Assembly: GCA_022695795.1 (NCBI GenBank)
Contig: MU404055.1
Span: 248,001 to 312,000 of the forward strand
DNA length: 64,000 bases
Reading direction: 5' to 3'
Origin: Biscogniauxia marginata
Lineage: Eukaryota; Ascomycota; Sordariomycetes; Xylariales; Xylariaceae
Below the pieces are notes generated by a model. The model worked only from the letters and a program-made list of their open reading frames with translations, was not told the DNA's origin and did no database searches. The translations under genes were made by a program, and so were the position numbers. This document shows positions 26,527-38,587 of the stretch, piece after piece (the first letter of the stretch is position 1; the number at the start of each line of letters is the position of its first letter).

Positions 26527-27362
26527 CATTGACCAGGTTCAATGCACATGAAGGAGGTGGGGGCCCGGGGTGTCACATTTGCGCTCGAGGTGTTCCAGTT
26601 CCAGGACGTGGGAAGTGTAGCCGATAGCGGAATCGAGCTATGGAAACTACACTAGAGTCAGGGATAACTACAGTTACCCAGTTACCTACAAACATTCACG
26701 AAAGTATTGGCGAGGGCTGATTGAGGGATTTAATGAAATGCTGTATCAATCATCCCACAAGCGGGGAGCAACAGCGTTGTAATTGGTGATCTTCAACGGG
26801 AGCAGCATCAATCAGTCCATGTTGGTGATGGGGAGAGGTCTGAGCCTTAGCAGGGCTCATGGGTATTACCCCGGCTTCTTCTGCGTTGGGGGAGACTTTG
26901 ATTCTAGGAAGATTAAGCTTTCCAAGCGTCTCTCGGCGATCAACGACCCCAGCAGCCGGCACGTTTTCTATTCGTGTAAGCCCCTAGTCTCAGTCTAACT
27001 CCAACTCCGTACCGCTAGCTAAGAGCTTCTGCATTGGTCGACACCGCATTCCGGATATTGTCTAGACTGCCTACCTAACCTTTACCCTAGATATGTGCTA
27101 GGCACCTCGCCTGGAAAGCTTGTGAAGTCGGGTAACCTAGAATATCTTCCTTTCTATTACACGATTCAAAATACACTCACCCCTGAACCCTGCTCTGCAA
27201 CACAGAAGCGGGTGGGATTGCTGGAGTTTGTCTCACTCGACCCCTCTCTATCAAGTTCGACCGCGTATCGTGTTACCTTGTAATTATAACATCAAAGACC
27301 CTCGGGATGTAACCTATATGCAGTGCCAGCATACCGAGACTGCGTCAAGACGTTTCAATGGC

Positions 27363-27371
27363 TTATCAGAT
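27363..27371 (-). promoter_or_regulatory. ATCTGATAA, siderophore-GATA factor site 3
   Basis: Exact match on the minus strand (plus strand reads TTATCAGAT), about 710 bp upstream of the FET3 start codon. Confidence 0.6.
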
Positions 27372-27722
27372 CCGCTACTCGTGATGCGCCTGCCCACCCC
27401 TATTTCTCTGCAGTTATTCCCCCATGGTATATGTACCTAGACCTGATGATCTAGACACACGATGCTCAAGCCACGGGCAAGGATGGCATGATCCGACATA
27501 TCTCCATAACTCCACCAATTGACCCAAAACCCTGGTGTGATTAGTACGGGTCGTGGAGGTTTGCTAGGCGTGGATTCAACCGTGCAAACTAATAACAAAT
27601 CTAGTATTACCGCTTGGCCGCAACAAGTGAAACTAGCATGTTTTTCCTTTCTTATTGAATGGTTCGGCCCTCCATCTTATAAGAAGCTAGGGTAGTTAGT
27701 CATTTAAGGCAACTGGAAACGG

Positions 27723-27731
27723 ATCTGATAA
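27723..27731 (+). promoter_or_regulatory. ATCTGATAA, siderophore-GATA factor site 4
   Basis: Exact match about 350 bp upstream of the FET3 start codon, 34 bp from site 5 in the same orientation. Confidence 0.65.
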
Positions 27732-27756
27732 ACACTAGCGCTTTGGCCCTGGGTGC

Positions 27757-27765
27757 ATCTGATAA
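27757..27765 (+). promoter_or_regulatory. ATCTGATAA, siderophore-GATA factor site 5
   Basis: Exact match about 315 bp upstream of FET3. It is followed at 27775 by a one-mismatch copy in inverted orientation (GTATCAGAT). Confidence 0.65.
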
Positions 27766-28079
27766 TAAGCAGCGTATCAGATCGTTCAAATAGCCGAAAA
27801 GGGGTGCCACCCATATTCACTGATTGATAAGATAACTTTCATTACCTTAGATACTCAGGTGTAGTCTCCTGACCTTCGGGATCGCGGCTGAATCTGTGTA
27901 TCCACAGACACCTAAGGTTACCTATTTGTTTGTCACCCGAGTCCGGTACCGCACCACGAGCGAGCGTCTCCTAGCCTTGTTCTGCACCTACGCCTCTGTT
28001 TATTTGTAGTTCATAGAGGCTCTGCTACCATATTCATCTGAAATTTGGCTCTCATTTGCTCATCAGTAGGCCTTCCACG

Positions 28080-30624
28080 ATGTTTTCCGGACGTGGCTGG
28101 CTTGCTACCCTTCTGGCCCAAACGGCTCTTCAACCTCTGGCTAGAGCAGCGACTGTCACCTACGATTTCAACGTGACGTGGGTCACTGCCAATCCAGATG
28201 GTGCTTTCGACAGACCGACTATTGGTATCAATGGGCAATGGTACGTATAGGAATCTCTCGCTCAAATCTTTGGCGTTTTGTTTCCCGAAGAACCTACAGG
28301 CGTTGCTCTGTTGTATCATGACTGACGTCTTGTTCTAGTAAGCATACCAACTCTTATTAACTACTTTCGACTTGGATTCGACTGGGTTTTCGAGGAAATT
28401 CTAGAGAGTAAGTTTACCAAGTTTAGGATCGAGATATTTACGTTTTCTTTCTAGGGCCGCTTCCGAGAATCACTGCAGACATTGGCGACAATGTCGTTGT
28501 CCACGTCACCAACCAGCTAGGAAACCAGTCAACATCTCTACACTTCCATGGCTTATTCATGAACGGCACCACACACATGGATGGCCCATCACAGGTCTCA
28601 CAATGTGGTATTCCACCGGGATCTAGTTTGACCTATAACTTCACCGTAAGAGACTTGGCTGTATAACGTCACCTCTGCCCTGCAAGCTAACCAGTAGAAG
28701 ATCAATCAACCTGGCACATATTGGTACCATTCCCATACGGGTGGCCAATATCCTGACGGCCTAAGAGGACCATTGATCGTGAACGATCCTGATTCTCCCT
28801 TCCTCGACCGATATGACGAGGAAATCGTCCTCACGGTGTCTGACTGGTACCATGATCAGATGGCAGACCTCCTCCCGGGTTTCATCAGCAAGAACAACCC
28901 GACAGGAGCAGAGCCGGTCCCGCAAGCCGCCTTATTTAACGACACGCAGAACCTGAAGGTCTCTGTCCAGCCGGGCAAAACCTACCTATTCCGCATGATC
29001 AACATAGGAGCTTTTGCTGGGCAAAATGTGTGGTTCGAAGGCCATAACATGACCATTGTTGAAGTCGATGGCGTATACCATCAGCCGGCAGAGGCCGAGA
29101 TGATATACCTATCTGCTGCCCAACGATGCAGTTTCCTGGTGACAACCAAGAACGAGACTACGGCTAACTATGCATTCGTCTCAAGCATGGACACGGTGGG
29201 TTCGGTTCTGCTATGCTTCCAACGTTCTGCGTACCTGACCCCTATGCTGATTCGCCCGCTTTTAGACATTGTTTGACACACTACCAGATGATCTGAACTA
29301 CAATGTGACCGGGTGGCTTGTCTACAACGACGCCCAGTCGCTACCAGAGCCTGCCCTCGTTGACGAGCTAGACTTTTTCGACGACATGACTCTAGTCCCA
29401 TATGACAACCAAACCCTACTGGGCGACCCGGACAAGGTTATCCAGTTGGATGTGATCATGGACAATCTCGCAGACGGAGCCAATTAGTACGTCCTTGTAC
29501 CCTCTACAACCCTCTCCTCGTCAGCGTTTTTCCTAACTTTCGCGCAGCGCCTTCTTCAACAACATCACTTATAGCGCGCCGAAAGTGCCCTCTCTCTACA
29601 CGGCCCTGTCGTCCGGGGAGCTCGCGACCAACCCCGCCGTCTATGGCACGTACACGCACGCGTTTGTCCTCGAGAGGGGCGAGATCGTGCAGATCGTCGT
29701 CAACAACCTCGACACGGGCCGCCACCCTTTTCACCTCCACGGCCACCACTTCCAGAGCGTCTACCGCTCGGAGGAAGAGGCGGGCACATTCGAGGACTCA
29801 GGCGTCACCGACGCCGATTTTCCCTCCATTCCCATGCGCCGCGACACGCTGGTGCTGTACCCCGACGGCAATATCGTGTTGCGCTTCCGGGCGGATAACC
29901 CAGGTGAGTTTAGTAGTAAAAGGAGCAGCAGTAGTAGCAGTAGCAGAAGGCACATAAAAAAAAAACAAGAAAAGAGAACAAGAAGAAAACAGAAATTGGA
30001 CAAAGTCGAGAGCTTTTTTCCTGCTAATTGTGGATATCTTTTGTATGTAGGAATATGGCTCTTCCACTGCCACATCGAGTGGCACGTCTCGTCGGGCCTC
30101 ATCGCGACCATGGTCGAGGCGCCCCTCGACCTGCAGAGCACCCTGACGATCCCGCAGGACCACCTCGACGTCTGCGCCGCGCAGCAGATCCCCACGACCG
30201 GCAACGCGGCCGGCAACGCAGCGGACCTCCTCGATCTGGCGGGAGAGAACCACCCCCCTCCACGCCTTCCGGAAGGGTATGTTTCCATCTTCCATATAAC
30301 CATCATTTTCTTCCACCATTTTACCTAACCTGCTGACTGAACTTTCTTTCCGGTGAAAAAAGATTCACGACCCGCGGCATCGTCGCCCTCGCGTTCAGCT
30401 GCCTGAGCGGCATCCTCGGCGTCGCGGTCGTGGCGTGGTACGGGCTCGCGCCGGACCCGTCGTCGCACCCGCGCGTCGAGCACCGGGTTGCCGAGGCGCA
30501 GCACGTCGCGGGCTCGGGGACAACGACAACGACAACGACGCCGGCGTCGGGTAGAAAGACCGAGGCGGATGGAGCAGCTGTGCTGGTGACCAACCCGGGA
30601 GTGAGCGGCAGCTCAAGGACTTGA
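28080..30624 (+). CDS. fet3: Multicopper ferroxidase FET3
   Basis: Exons visible: 28080-28240, 28455-28645, 28698-29195, 29266-29486, 29548-29903, 30051-30276 and 30363-30624. Exon 1 encodes a signal peptide ending ARA and [15 protein letters not shown]. Three cupredoxin domains follow, with copper ligands in [22 protein letters not shown] and LFHCHIEWH, the last containing the type 1 Cys. A single TM anchor ([20 protein letters not shown], near residue 560) and a short cytosolic tail end the protein, as in Fet3. The protein oxidises Fe(II) to Fe(III) at the plasma membrane for FTR1; this is family knowledge. Exons 2 to 7 join in phase. The exon 1 to exon 2 join is off by one base with any canonical site: the donor after 28240 leaves TG while exon 2 starts with GG before the next in-frame codon. 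See findings. The neighbouring divergent FTR1 strongly supports the ferroxidase assignment over laccase. Confidence 0.88.
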
Positions 30625-33600
30625 GAGGCTTTCTTTTTTATGTGCTTAGAGAAATAGGTCTCACTCTGGGAATGGGTGGTTAGACAAGAGGGGAATGGTG
30701 AAGGAGTTGGTTGCTTAAAGGGGAAGATAAAAAAAAAAGGGGGGCGTGAAGATATGCGTTCATGAGAATACTGGTATCCATTTCCTCGAGAAATTTTTCA
30801 AAAAAAGACGTAGTGAATGAACAAGTACTAAAAAAACGTAGGGGTTTTTTACTCGGTATTAGTGGTAGGGTGGTATCTAATACTTCAGGAGCCAACGGCA
30901 CATTTACGTGTAGTGTCTTGAATTTAGAGCCGAAAGATTTATTTCAATTATTCAAGACGTAATTTAATCTGGGGACTGTTAACAAGTACTTTTGTTTTAT
31001 GTAGGTATATACCTGGCGCCTTGTTCCTAGCTGTCGGTTCCTGTCTTCCTTTGGTTCAACCACTTTACTGTCTGCATGATGGCGGCTGTTTCTTCCAGAA
31101 AGTCGAGTGTCGACCCATACTCTTAAGAGCATCTTCAATAGTAAAATAGAAAGAACTGCTTCAACCGCAAACTATCTTTGCTTACGCAAGCTACTTAGAT
31201 ATATTTCACTATATACATAATGGGTTTGTAATGTATTCGAGTAACTCGATTATTTCGTAACTAACCTGTAATAACTCTGTAGATATCAACCATTATTGCC
31301 TCTAACCCTCTAGTGAGAATTTGCCTCGACATCGAACCTTACATAGACATAGTTCTATCTAAATATAGATATATACAGGTATATATTGACATATAAAGCT
31401 CTTGATAGACAATCCTTCCGTGGATGAGTATATAGGTAAATATAGAACTGCATTTAATCTTGTGAACGACCTGTATTTAAAAAGTGACATACTTCTAGAT
31501 CCATCTACAATAAAGTCGTTAAACTTACCACCCACCCCTTTAATGCACACAATCATAGATACCTAGGTATGCTCTCTCTTTCTCTTTCTCTCTCTCCGAA
31601 AAAGGGATTCTCCCATTTCAGCACCCTGGTTCTTAACCCCTATTTCTCAAGTGCCTGCTTAGCTGCCCACTTGGTTTGATCTATGCAACCTCCCATATTA
31701 CAACACCTCTTCCGTCAAAACATACAGAAGGAGGAGAAGAAGTAAGAGAGAAAAAAAGAGAAACAGAGACTCGATACTTGTACAAGTAAGCGAGCTAACA
31801 GATGATCCCCAAATCCTAGCCAGACACCACAAAAGACATGAAGCTGCCTTTTATCCAATCTTTCTAATCTCAGTAGCCTAGACAGATAAATCTACGGAGA
31901 ACCTACCACATCTCTCTCTCTTTCTCTCTACTACAAACACAAATTCATGATGTATGTATGTATGTATGTATATCGAACCTATCTAACCCCATCGCATTCA
32001 TGTATAAAATCTATCCTCTTCCACTAACTTGTCAATATAGGAACAAAATTCAGATATCGACCTTCTCCTTTATTATAAAGTGGCTTGAGTATAAATAAAC
32101 ATATGAAAAGCTACAACGATTTTTTCATAGCTTTATATCAATCGAAACGGCCTCTTTTAAGCACTGTTGCGGGGCATGGAGAGAGGAAGGGGGGGGGGAT
32201 ATTGAATGGAGGAGCTTGGAAGCTTGCGTGGTGAAATTCGAAAATACTTACCTTTATCAGGCTCTTGACAATTATTGCAAAGAAGTTGGACTGATGTTGA
32301 TATAATGAACTGGCTAGTGGGTATTCCGTTTCGTGCACGAAATATGCCAATGTATTCGTACATGTAAAATTAAGAACAAGACAGGCGCTTAGTTTTCTTG
32401 AAACTAAACTAAGGGGAAGAGGTCCTTATATAAACTTAGGCGAGTTTATTACAAAGCCGAAGTGTCACGAACTGCAATAAAATCCAGGGCGCGAGGGCTC
32501 GAGTAATCTCTGTATTACAAAGAAAAAGAGCTGCGTGAGGAAGGAGAAGTTCCTTGCACTGCTAACAAGCTACACAATAGACTTTTTATAAGGCGTGTGA
32601 CGTAGTCGAAGCGCCATATACTTGTCGGTAGAATTTCTATAGTTTCGACTTGGCCTGCATCCCACTTCTGACCCAATCCGTGAAATATTCCCACCCTAAC
32701 CCAAGCAGTAGTAGAGACAAATTGTAGCTCCTACGACCCGTAATCGCGTTCCTAATAAGTCCAGGGCCGAGGGTGTATTAGGCTAGTAATATGTTCGGTT
32801 GTCAAGACGTCTCAGATGCTCCAGAGCGAGTATTGTTACAAACAAAAACGCATCTTGTCCCTAGGCGAGGATTTCAGCGAACGATGCAAGAACATGAAGA
32901 GAACCTATACCAGCATCTGTGGAATCGGGATCTTGATGATAGCCGAGACTAGACCGTGCTACCTTTGCCTACGCTCATCGTACCTGTTACTTCCACCTCG
33001 ATCATGGCCAGTCCGCGAGCAACGAAGTTCCAGGCCTCTGGTACAAATGGACAGGCACATGATTGCGAGAAACCTACCCGATCCGACAGGAGTCTTCACT
33101 TTAACCGTGAGACGGCATAGCCTTTGAACAGCCCATACGCCACCAGATACATGCCGAATCGAAGCGTCGGCTGTTTTACCAACCAGAACCTCGCAATCTT
33201 GCAAAGACTGGTGTCCCTCTAGACGCGCGCTACTAGACGTCAGATGATCCGCTCGAGGCTTCGCTCTGATATGAAAATACCAGAAAGGGAGATCGAATTC
33301 TTTGGAAATCCCAACCAAGCCGAGTTGATTAGGTGGGAGGTCGACCCTGTATTCTGGCAACAGACTGATCCTCTCTTGGGAGATAAGGAGTATGTACCTG
33401 GCAGTAGGGCTGTACCAGGTAGGGACTAAATTTCCGAGCTAAGAATCGGCGGGGGCTGTAGAGTGTATGAATCTATCGGGGCACGAACATTACCTAATCA
33501 TCCTTGGAGAGGTGCAGGTATAAGGCATATTTATTTTCAGGGGGAACCCCTGTATCCATGTGAAGAAATGCGGGGTACCCCGCATTGTGTCGTAGCAATA

Positions 33601-34639
33601 CGAGAACGGACACAACGACTTCCCTCTCTGTCGGAATGTCCTCATTGACCAAATCCCCATCAAGCACGGTGCTCCATTTTATAGACTCTTGGATCCTTCC
33701 GGTAATCAGAATATCTGACTGCCTAATAATGCATGTCTGCCCGCAACCCAAACTAGCGAAATCCCAGTGATACACGATATCTGCAGGAATTAAGTTAAGG
33801 TTGAATGTGAGCAACTCTAGCTCACTATCGAAATCCCCATATACCAAGCCAGGACCTGTGGTTCCTCACCCCTGGCTAGTACAAGCCACGATAGTCCCTA
33901 GGAGAGGGAATACTTGACAGTATGCGGATACCTTCTCTGGGCTTCTCAAATGGCCTATTAAATGGCCCTCGATAATCGTGCGTTGCTGAGGGTGGAGTCA
34001 CATCGACCTCTCGTTCGATTTGGCCATGTATGAAGGAACTTGGAGTCGGAGCGATTGAAAGTGATCATCTCCCCTCTTCCGGATGCTCGTGCGATACTTG
34101 AAGGCGCAGTACCTGGAAGAAGGGCTACTTTCTCATCCCTTCCTCCCCTCCGACACTGCAACGAATGTAGCTCCGCCCCATCTTGTTTTGTTGTCCTCGC
34201 TCTTTGAGGCGATACAGACATATGGGTCCTTGCCGTATGCTCTGTACCAGATTCGGTCGTAGTTCGGAAGTGCGTCAAAGATAGGACGGCTGTCATTTCG
34301 GCATGAGGATTAAACTTTTTCATATCAAGTGCATGAAAAACTGGCCCTCTGTCAACCAGTAGCATTATATCACGACCGCCAGTATGGCAGGGTCTCTCCG
34401 CGGAGCAATTCGGCCACCACCGGGGTGCCATCGGAAACAGACCCTCGGTGTTCGGAGGATTGACTACAGCTTAGCACTGATGTGGCCTGAAGGAAGAAAA
34501 AAAAGAGAAGGAAAAGAAGAAGGAAAAGTCCCTGAATAAAACCAGCTGGAGCGTACGCTGATTTCTAAGCTTCTAGTCAGCATCAATCTGATTACACACT
34601 TCAACCATAGTAAACAAGCTCGGTAATCCAGCAAGAATC
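30625..34639. other. 4-kb gene-poor region
   Basis: No gene is convincingly supported. 30960-32800 is AT-rich with a (TGTA)n run near 31951-31971, CT-rich tracts and a TACCTAGGTA palindrome at 31560-31569. Between 32816 and 34431 several open frames of 60-157 codons exist on both strands (for example minus 33494-33847 and 33958-34431, plus 33244-33429). None has a recognised domain, so they may be relics of a decayed gene or chance frames. Confidence 0.45.
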
Positions 34640-36585
34640 ATGGAGACTACAGAGGTCGTTATTGTCGGTGCCGGACCATCTGGCTTAACGCTCGCCCTCT
34701 CGCTCGCCAAATTCAAGATTAAGGTAAAACCACCGCTATGATAGTCCCAACTCATAGCCCCCATGTCTAACTTCTCGTAGTCTGTCATTCTCGAGAAGGA
34801 GACAGAGATCACCCTCGATCCTAGAGGTGTGTCTCTTAATCATGATGCCATCCGGATCTTGTGGAATCTTGGCATTGGTGACCAAATGAAGGATATTGGC
34901 CCTGGTATGTTGTGCCATTACTCCCGAGAAGTAAGTATAAGACTGACGTATAGCTTTTAGTGATGGAGCTTGTCAACTTTCACAAGTCTTCCTTCGCACA
35001 GAAACCATTCTATACAGTCGACACCAGTCAGGATGCGGCCCAGCAAACACTTCCAAACTACATAATCCAAGTTCAACCCACGCTAGGTTAGTTTTTCTGA
35101 AGATTCTAAGGCATCTATACACGCTAATATAATATAGAGCTTGTTTTGCAGAAGAAAGTTGAGGAGTCGCCATTTTGCGACCTTCGACGTGGCTGTACAG
35201 TAGAAGGGCGAGATCAGCTCGACACAAAAGTCGACGTCAGGTATAAAGACAAGTCAGGTGAATCCCGAAGTGTTCGGGGCTCCTGGCTTGTTGGTGCCGA
35301 TGGGAAAAGGGGCGTCGTACGAAAGAAGTTCCTTGAACCATCAGCAGGTGTCAAGCAGGTTGACAGTTCGTACAAGTACGAAGGAACATGGGTAGCAGCC
35401 AATCTGAAAATCAATCTGCCGACACCTAAAACTCACCCAAAGTTTCCACTTTGGGGCTACGGCTATACTCCTGAGGGTGTCTATGACCTCTTCTGGCCCA
35501 AAGGCTGGCATTTCTGCAGTCCCCCTGGGAAACCTACCGCCACAGGACGATTTGGCCCCCACGAATTGAGATACTGGCGACACGAGTTCGCGCAGAATGA
35601 CTGGGACGACTCGATGAATTCCGAGGACTTGCTATGGGAGCATATTACTCCGATGATCACGCTTAAGGAGGACAGAGACGTCGGCGCATTCGCTTGCGGC
35701 GAAGTAACGTACCCTCGCGACTGTATCGAGATCCATCGATGTCGCCCGTTTCGCTTCGCCCACAAGGTTGTCAATAAATGGTTTGACAATCGCACGATAC
35801 TTATTGGCGATGCAGCACACGTCTTCCCCCCCTTTGGCGGACAGGGAGTCGGGTGCGGGCTGCGAGATGCCTACGAACTGGGTTGGCGCCTGCTTGCGCT
35901 ACAACGCCTACCGAGTGTCGACCGAGCTCTCTGCGACCGTGCTCTCGGAGCTTGGGCTGAAGAGCGGGTTCAAGGCGTCAAGGACGCCGCAGCGACGACT
36001 GAAATCAATGGCCATATGTGCAACGAAGGCGGTATGCCTTCCTCCACCGATCCATTCCCCACGTTCGAAACACGCGGGTATAAACCCGCCAAAGACGGAT
36101 TTTTCTTGGCTACGTTCGGTGGTGGCGGCCGCCTGGCCCAGATTTACGTCCAGTCTCGAAATCAGTCGCCCATCCTCTCGGATAGGCTTTTGAGTCAAGA
36201 TTCTGCGGCTATGACGGTTTTGGTAATAGCCAGAGACGCCGACCCTTCACGACTACTAGACGAGGCAAAGGCAGCGATTGGCGGTTCCAATATAGATCCC
36301 TCGATACTCTCGGAGCATTCTATAAAGGTCTTCTCCCCCGCCCAGGACATTGCTGATGGCGCCAAGATCGAAGTGTATTCTCCGGTGTCGCAAGAGAATC
36401 TCTCTTCCGCGGGCATTCACGTGCCAACTACGTACAATGCTTCAGATTACCTGAGCCGGTTTGAGCCAGATACGAAATTTGTCATCGCCCGTCCTGATCT
36501 CTATATCTTTGCGCTCGCAAAAGATTCCACAGAACTGGCTGAATGCCTTGCAGTTCTTCAACGTCGATTATCTCCCCCGGCTTGA
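34640..36585 (+). CDS. FAD-dependent aromatic-ring monooxygenase (phenol/3-hydroxyphenylpropionate hydroxylase type)
   Basis: Four exons: 34640-34723, 34781-34904, 34961-35086 and 35138-36585, all in phase, 593 aa. The N-terminus has the dinucleotide-binding motif VVIVGAGPSG (residues 6-15). A second flavin motif of the class, RTILIGDAAHVFPP (G335, D336) followed by FGGQGVGCGLRDA, binds the ribityl and pyrophosphate moieties. A DG-type WLVGADGKRGVVRK segment lies between them. The last 150 residues (from about residue 440) resemble the thioredoxin-like C-terminal domain of phenol hydroxylases. Such enzymes hydroxylate phenolic rings using NAD(P)H and O2; the substrate here is unknown. A fumarylacetoacetate-hydrolase-family gene 0.9 kb downstream suggests use in ring catabolism (inference). 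A role in secondary metabolism is an alternative. Confidence 0.88.
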
Positions 36586-37097
36586 AATAGCTGCTCTGAT
36601 AATTAAATACTCCTATAACTTGGTGCATTCTTGGTGGTTTTCATAGACCCTTAATGATCTGGTTAATTCCCGCTCTCAAAGATTAAAAATTCAATACAAT
36701 AAGTCATACGATACGCTTACTCCCAAACACTACAGTTCTCTTTGCCCATATGTTGCTCATAGTTGCTTAGACACTCGCACAGGACCTATCCACAGGGCTC
36801 TGAATAACTAGGGATATATTTTTTAAGCGGAAGTGTCTGTCCAAAGTGTGTCTGTAATCTGTAATTGTGTATGCTCATGAAAGAGGGGCGGTAGGATGGT
36901 ATTTATGTTCAAATAGGATGGCTAGGAGTGCATACGACCCACACTTATCGTCTATAGGTATATGTATCAGGAAATTCAAATGCATCACTGTATACACCTA
37001 TCTTGACCTGTCGCGCCAAAAAGCGAGGGCGCTAATTGCGCTTTGGCAATTAAGGCCTATATACTACGCGACATGACACTATATGGGGTTCCTATGC

Positions 37098-37134
<37 letters not shown>

Positions 37135-37522
37135 AAAAGGAGTTGGGGCACCCCTATTGTGGCAGTATTCATATCAGTAACTAACATAGTCTAACTTCAG
37201 ACGGAACCGCCGAGTATATTATCGTGACAGTCATGTTTGTGATTGCTGGGTGCTAGCAGTCGTCTTCCATAGCTCTCGGATGATATCAGATAAATACGGA
37301 GAAAATAAATGTGCAGAGAACATGACTTCAGAATAACCCTGCAAATTTAATAAAGTGCTTCACATTGAATATACAAAGCATGAGTGTATGTTCTCAGTCC
37401 ACCATCAAGTAATTGAGAGAAGCAACATTTGCCGTAGTTTAAGGTACATCCAAGCAATGCTGCTCGTTCTTATTTCCAATTCGCTTCTCCTTTAGTACCG
37501 TTCCGGCGATGACAATGGGTGC
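36586..37522. other. Convergent intergenic region with microsatellite
   Basis: The monooxygenase and FAH-family genes converge here. The region is AT-rich and has a compound (TA)n(TG)n microsatellite (listed separately). No gene is supported. Confidence 0.5.
37098..37134. repeat. (AT)n(GT)n compound microsatellite
   Basis: Alternating AT dinucleotides pass directly into alternating TG dinucleotides over about 37 bp. Confidence 0.9.
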
Positions 37523-38587
37523 TTACTGGAACACAATCTTGTTTTTGAGTTCTCCGACGCCAGGGAGAACTACTTCCACGACATCGCCGCTCTTCAAAAA
37601 TTGTTTTGGATCCATGAATATCCCAACTCCAGCCGGTGTCCCGGTCATTACAGCGGTGTATGCTGGGATTGTGGTACCTAAGCATTTGAATGAGCGGTGT
37701 TCAACAACTGGATCAACAATTATGTATTACCTTGGCTCATGAAACTGAGCACCTTCGCGGGGCTGAACACCATGTCGTTGATGAAGTCTGCTTCTTGCCT
37801 GGTCTCGCCATTTACCTTTAGGGTCAGTTTTCCGTCCATCGAGAATGCCTCCTTGCTGACCAGCGTCGGCCCAATCGGTGCAAAATTGTCGAATGCCTTG
37901 GCGTAAAAGAACTGGCCACCTCCCTGACCGGGAAGCTGGAATAGGCGGCACGAGAGGTCGTTGCCTACTGTATAGCCTAGTATGGCGTCTGCGGCGTCGC
38001 TCTCCGTTAAGTCTTTGCAGGTACGAGACGTAACGAAGACAAGCTCTCCCTACAACGTATATTAGTGACTGAGATATGTGGGCCATAAGAAAACTGTTGG
38101 CATGCCTCATAATCTGGAAGACTATTTGCGCAGTGATCATTCACGTAAATGTCCTGGCCTGGGTTGGCTAGGGCGGCGGCAGGCTTCGTCCACAACGGGG
38201 GAAACTTGCTGACTTCACTCTATAACGAGAATTAGCCATGGAGCTTTCATGTGGTAAATTGATAATGCACTTACATTGGCCTCTACTGCGTGAGTCTTGT
38301 AATTCAGTCCGACACAGTAAATGGGCAAGTCATCACGAGGAAGAGGAGCCAGAAGCTAGTAGTCATAATATTAGCTCTGGTCTCAAGAATTAATTCTTGT
38401 GCTTGCCGTTAACCTTCTGCAAAACCACTACCTCTCCGCCAGATTTAGACAGGAGATCGTCAAAAGATTTGAAAGCAGTAATCTTCGATCCAGTTGCTGG
38501 GGGCTCCGAGACTTCCTTCCCAATATCTGCAAAGTAGATCTTTCCATTGCCCCCCTCAAAACGGATTAATCTTGTGAATGACCCCAT
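37523..38587 (-). CDS. Fumarylacetoacetate hydrolase (FAH) family protein
   Basis: Five exons: 38587-38414, 38355-38275, 38219-38106, 38049-37731 and 37677-37523, 280 aa. The start MGSFTRLIRFEGG is common to fungal family members. The domain begins at LPRDDLPIYCVGLNYKTHA and contains the metal-binding acidic set typical of the fold, seen in the LPDYEGELVFV segment (E138 and E140 approximately) and a later D in TVGNDLSCR, with TGTPAGVG near the end. These enzymes cleave C-C bonds of acylpyruvates from aromatic ring opening, or act as oxaloacetate decarboxylases; family only. Four of five junctions are ordinary. Intron 3 has donor GC (GAG|GCATGC), branch CACTAAT and acceptor TAG, so it is a GC-AG intron. 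The predicted joint LPDYE|GELVF is the conserved motif, which supports this reading. Confidence 0.9.

Larger units (their letters stand above)
26350..28079. promoter_or_regulatory. Shared divergent FTR1/FET3 promoter
   Basis: 1.73 kb separates the FTR1 and FET3 start codons. It holds no supported gene. Five exact copies of ATCWGATAA are present, two close to FTR1 and three in the half nearer FET3, plus a one-mismatch copy at 27775-27783 and a GATAAGATAA stretch near 27826. This matches the binding site described for SreA/SRE/Sre1 siderophore-GATA repressors. Co-repression of both genes by iron is inferred from the sites. Confidence 0.75.

Noticed and set aside
28343..28407. 65-nt alternative exon of FET3
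   Set aside because: It restores the frame and is stop-free, but it replaces the conserved Trp and adds residues not expected in the family; kept only as a possibility in findings.
33244..33429. 61-codon plus frame and nearby frames 33494-34431 on the minus strand
   Set aside because: Slightly suggestive of decayed coding DNA but no family recognised, and no consistent gene model could be built.
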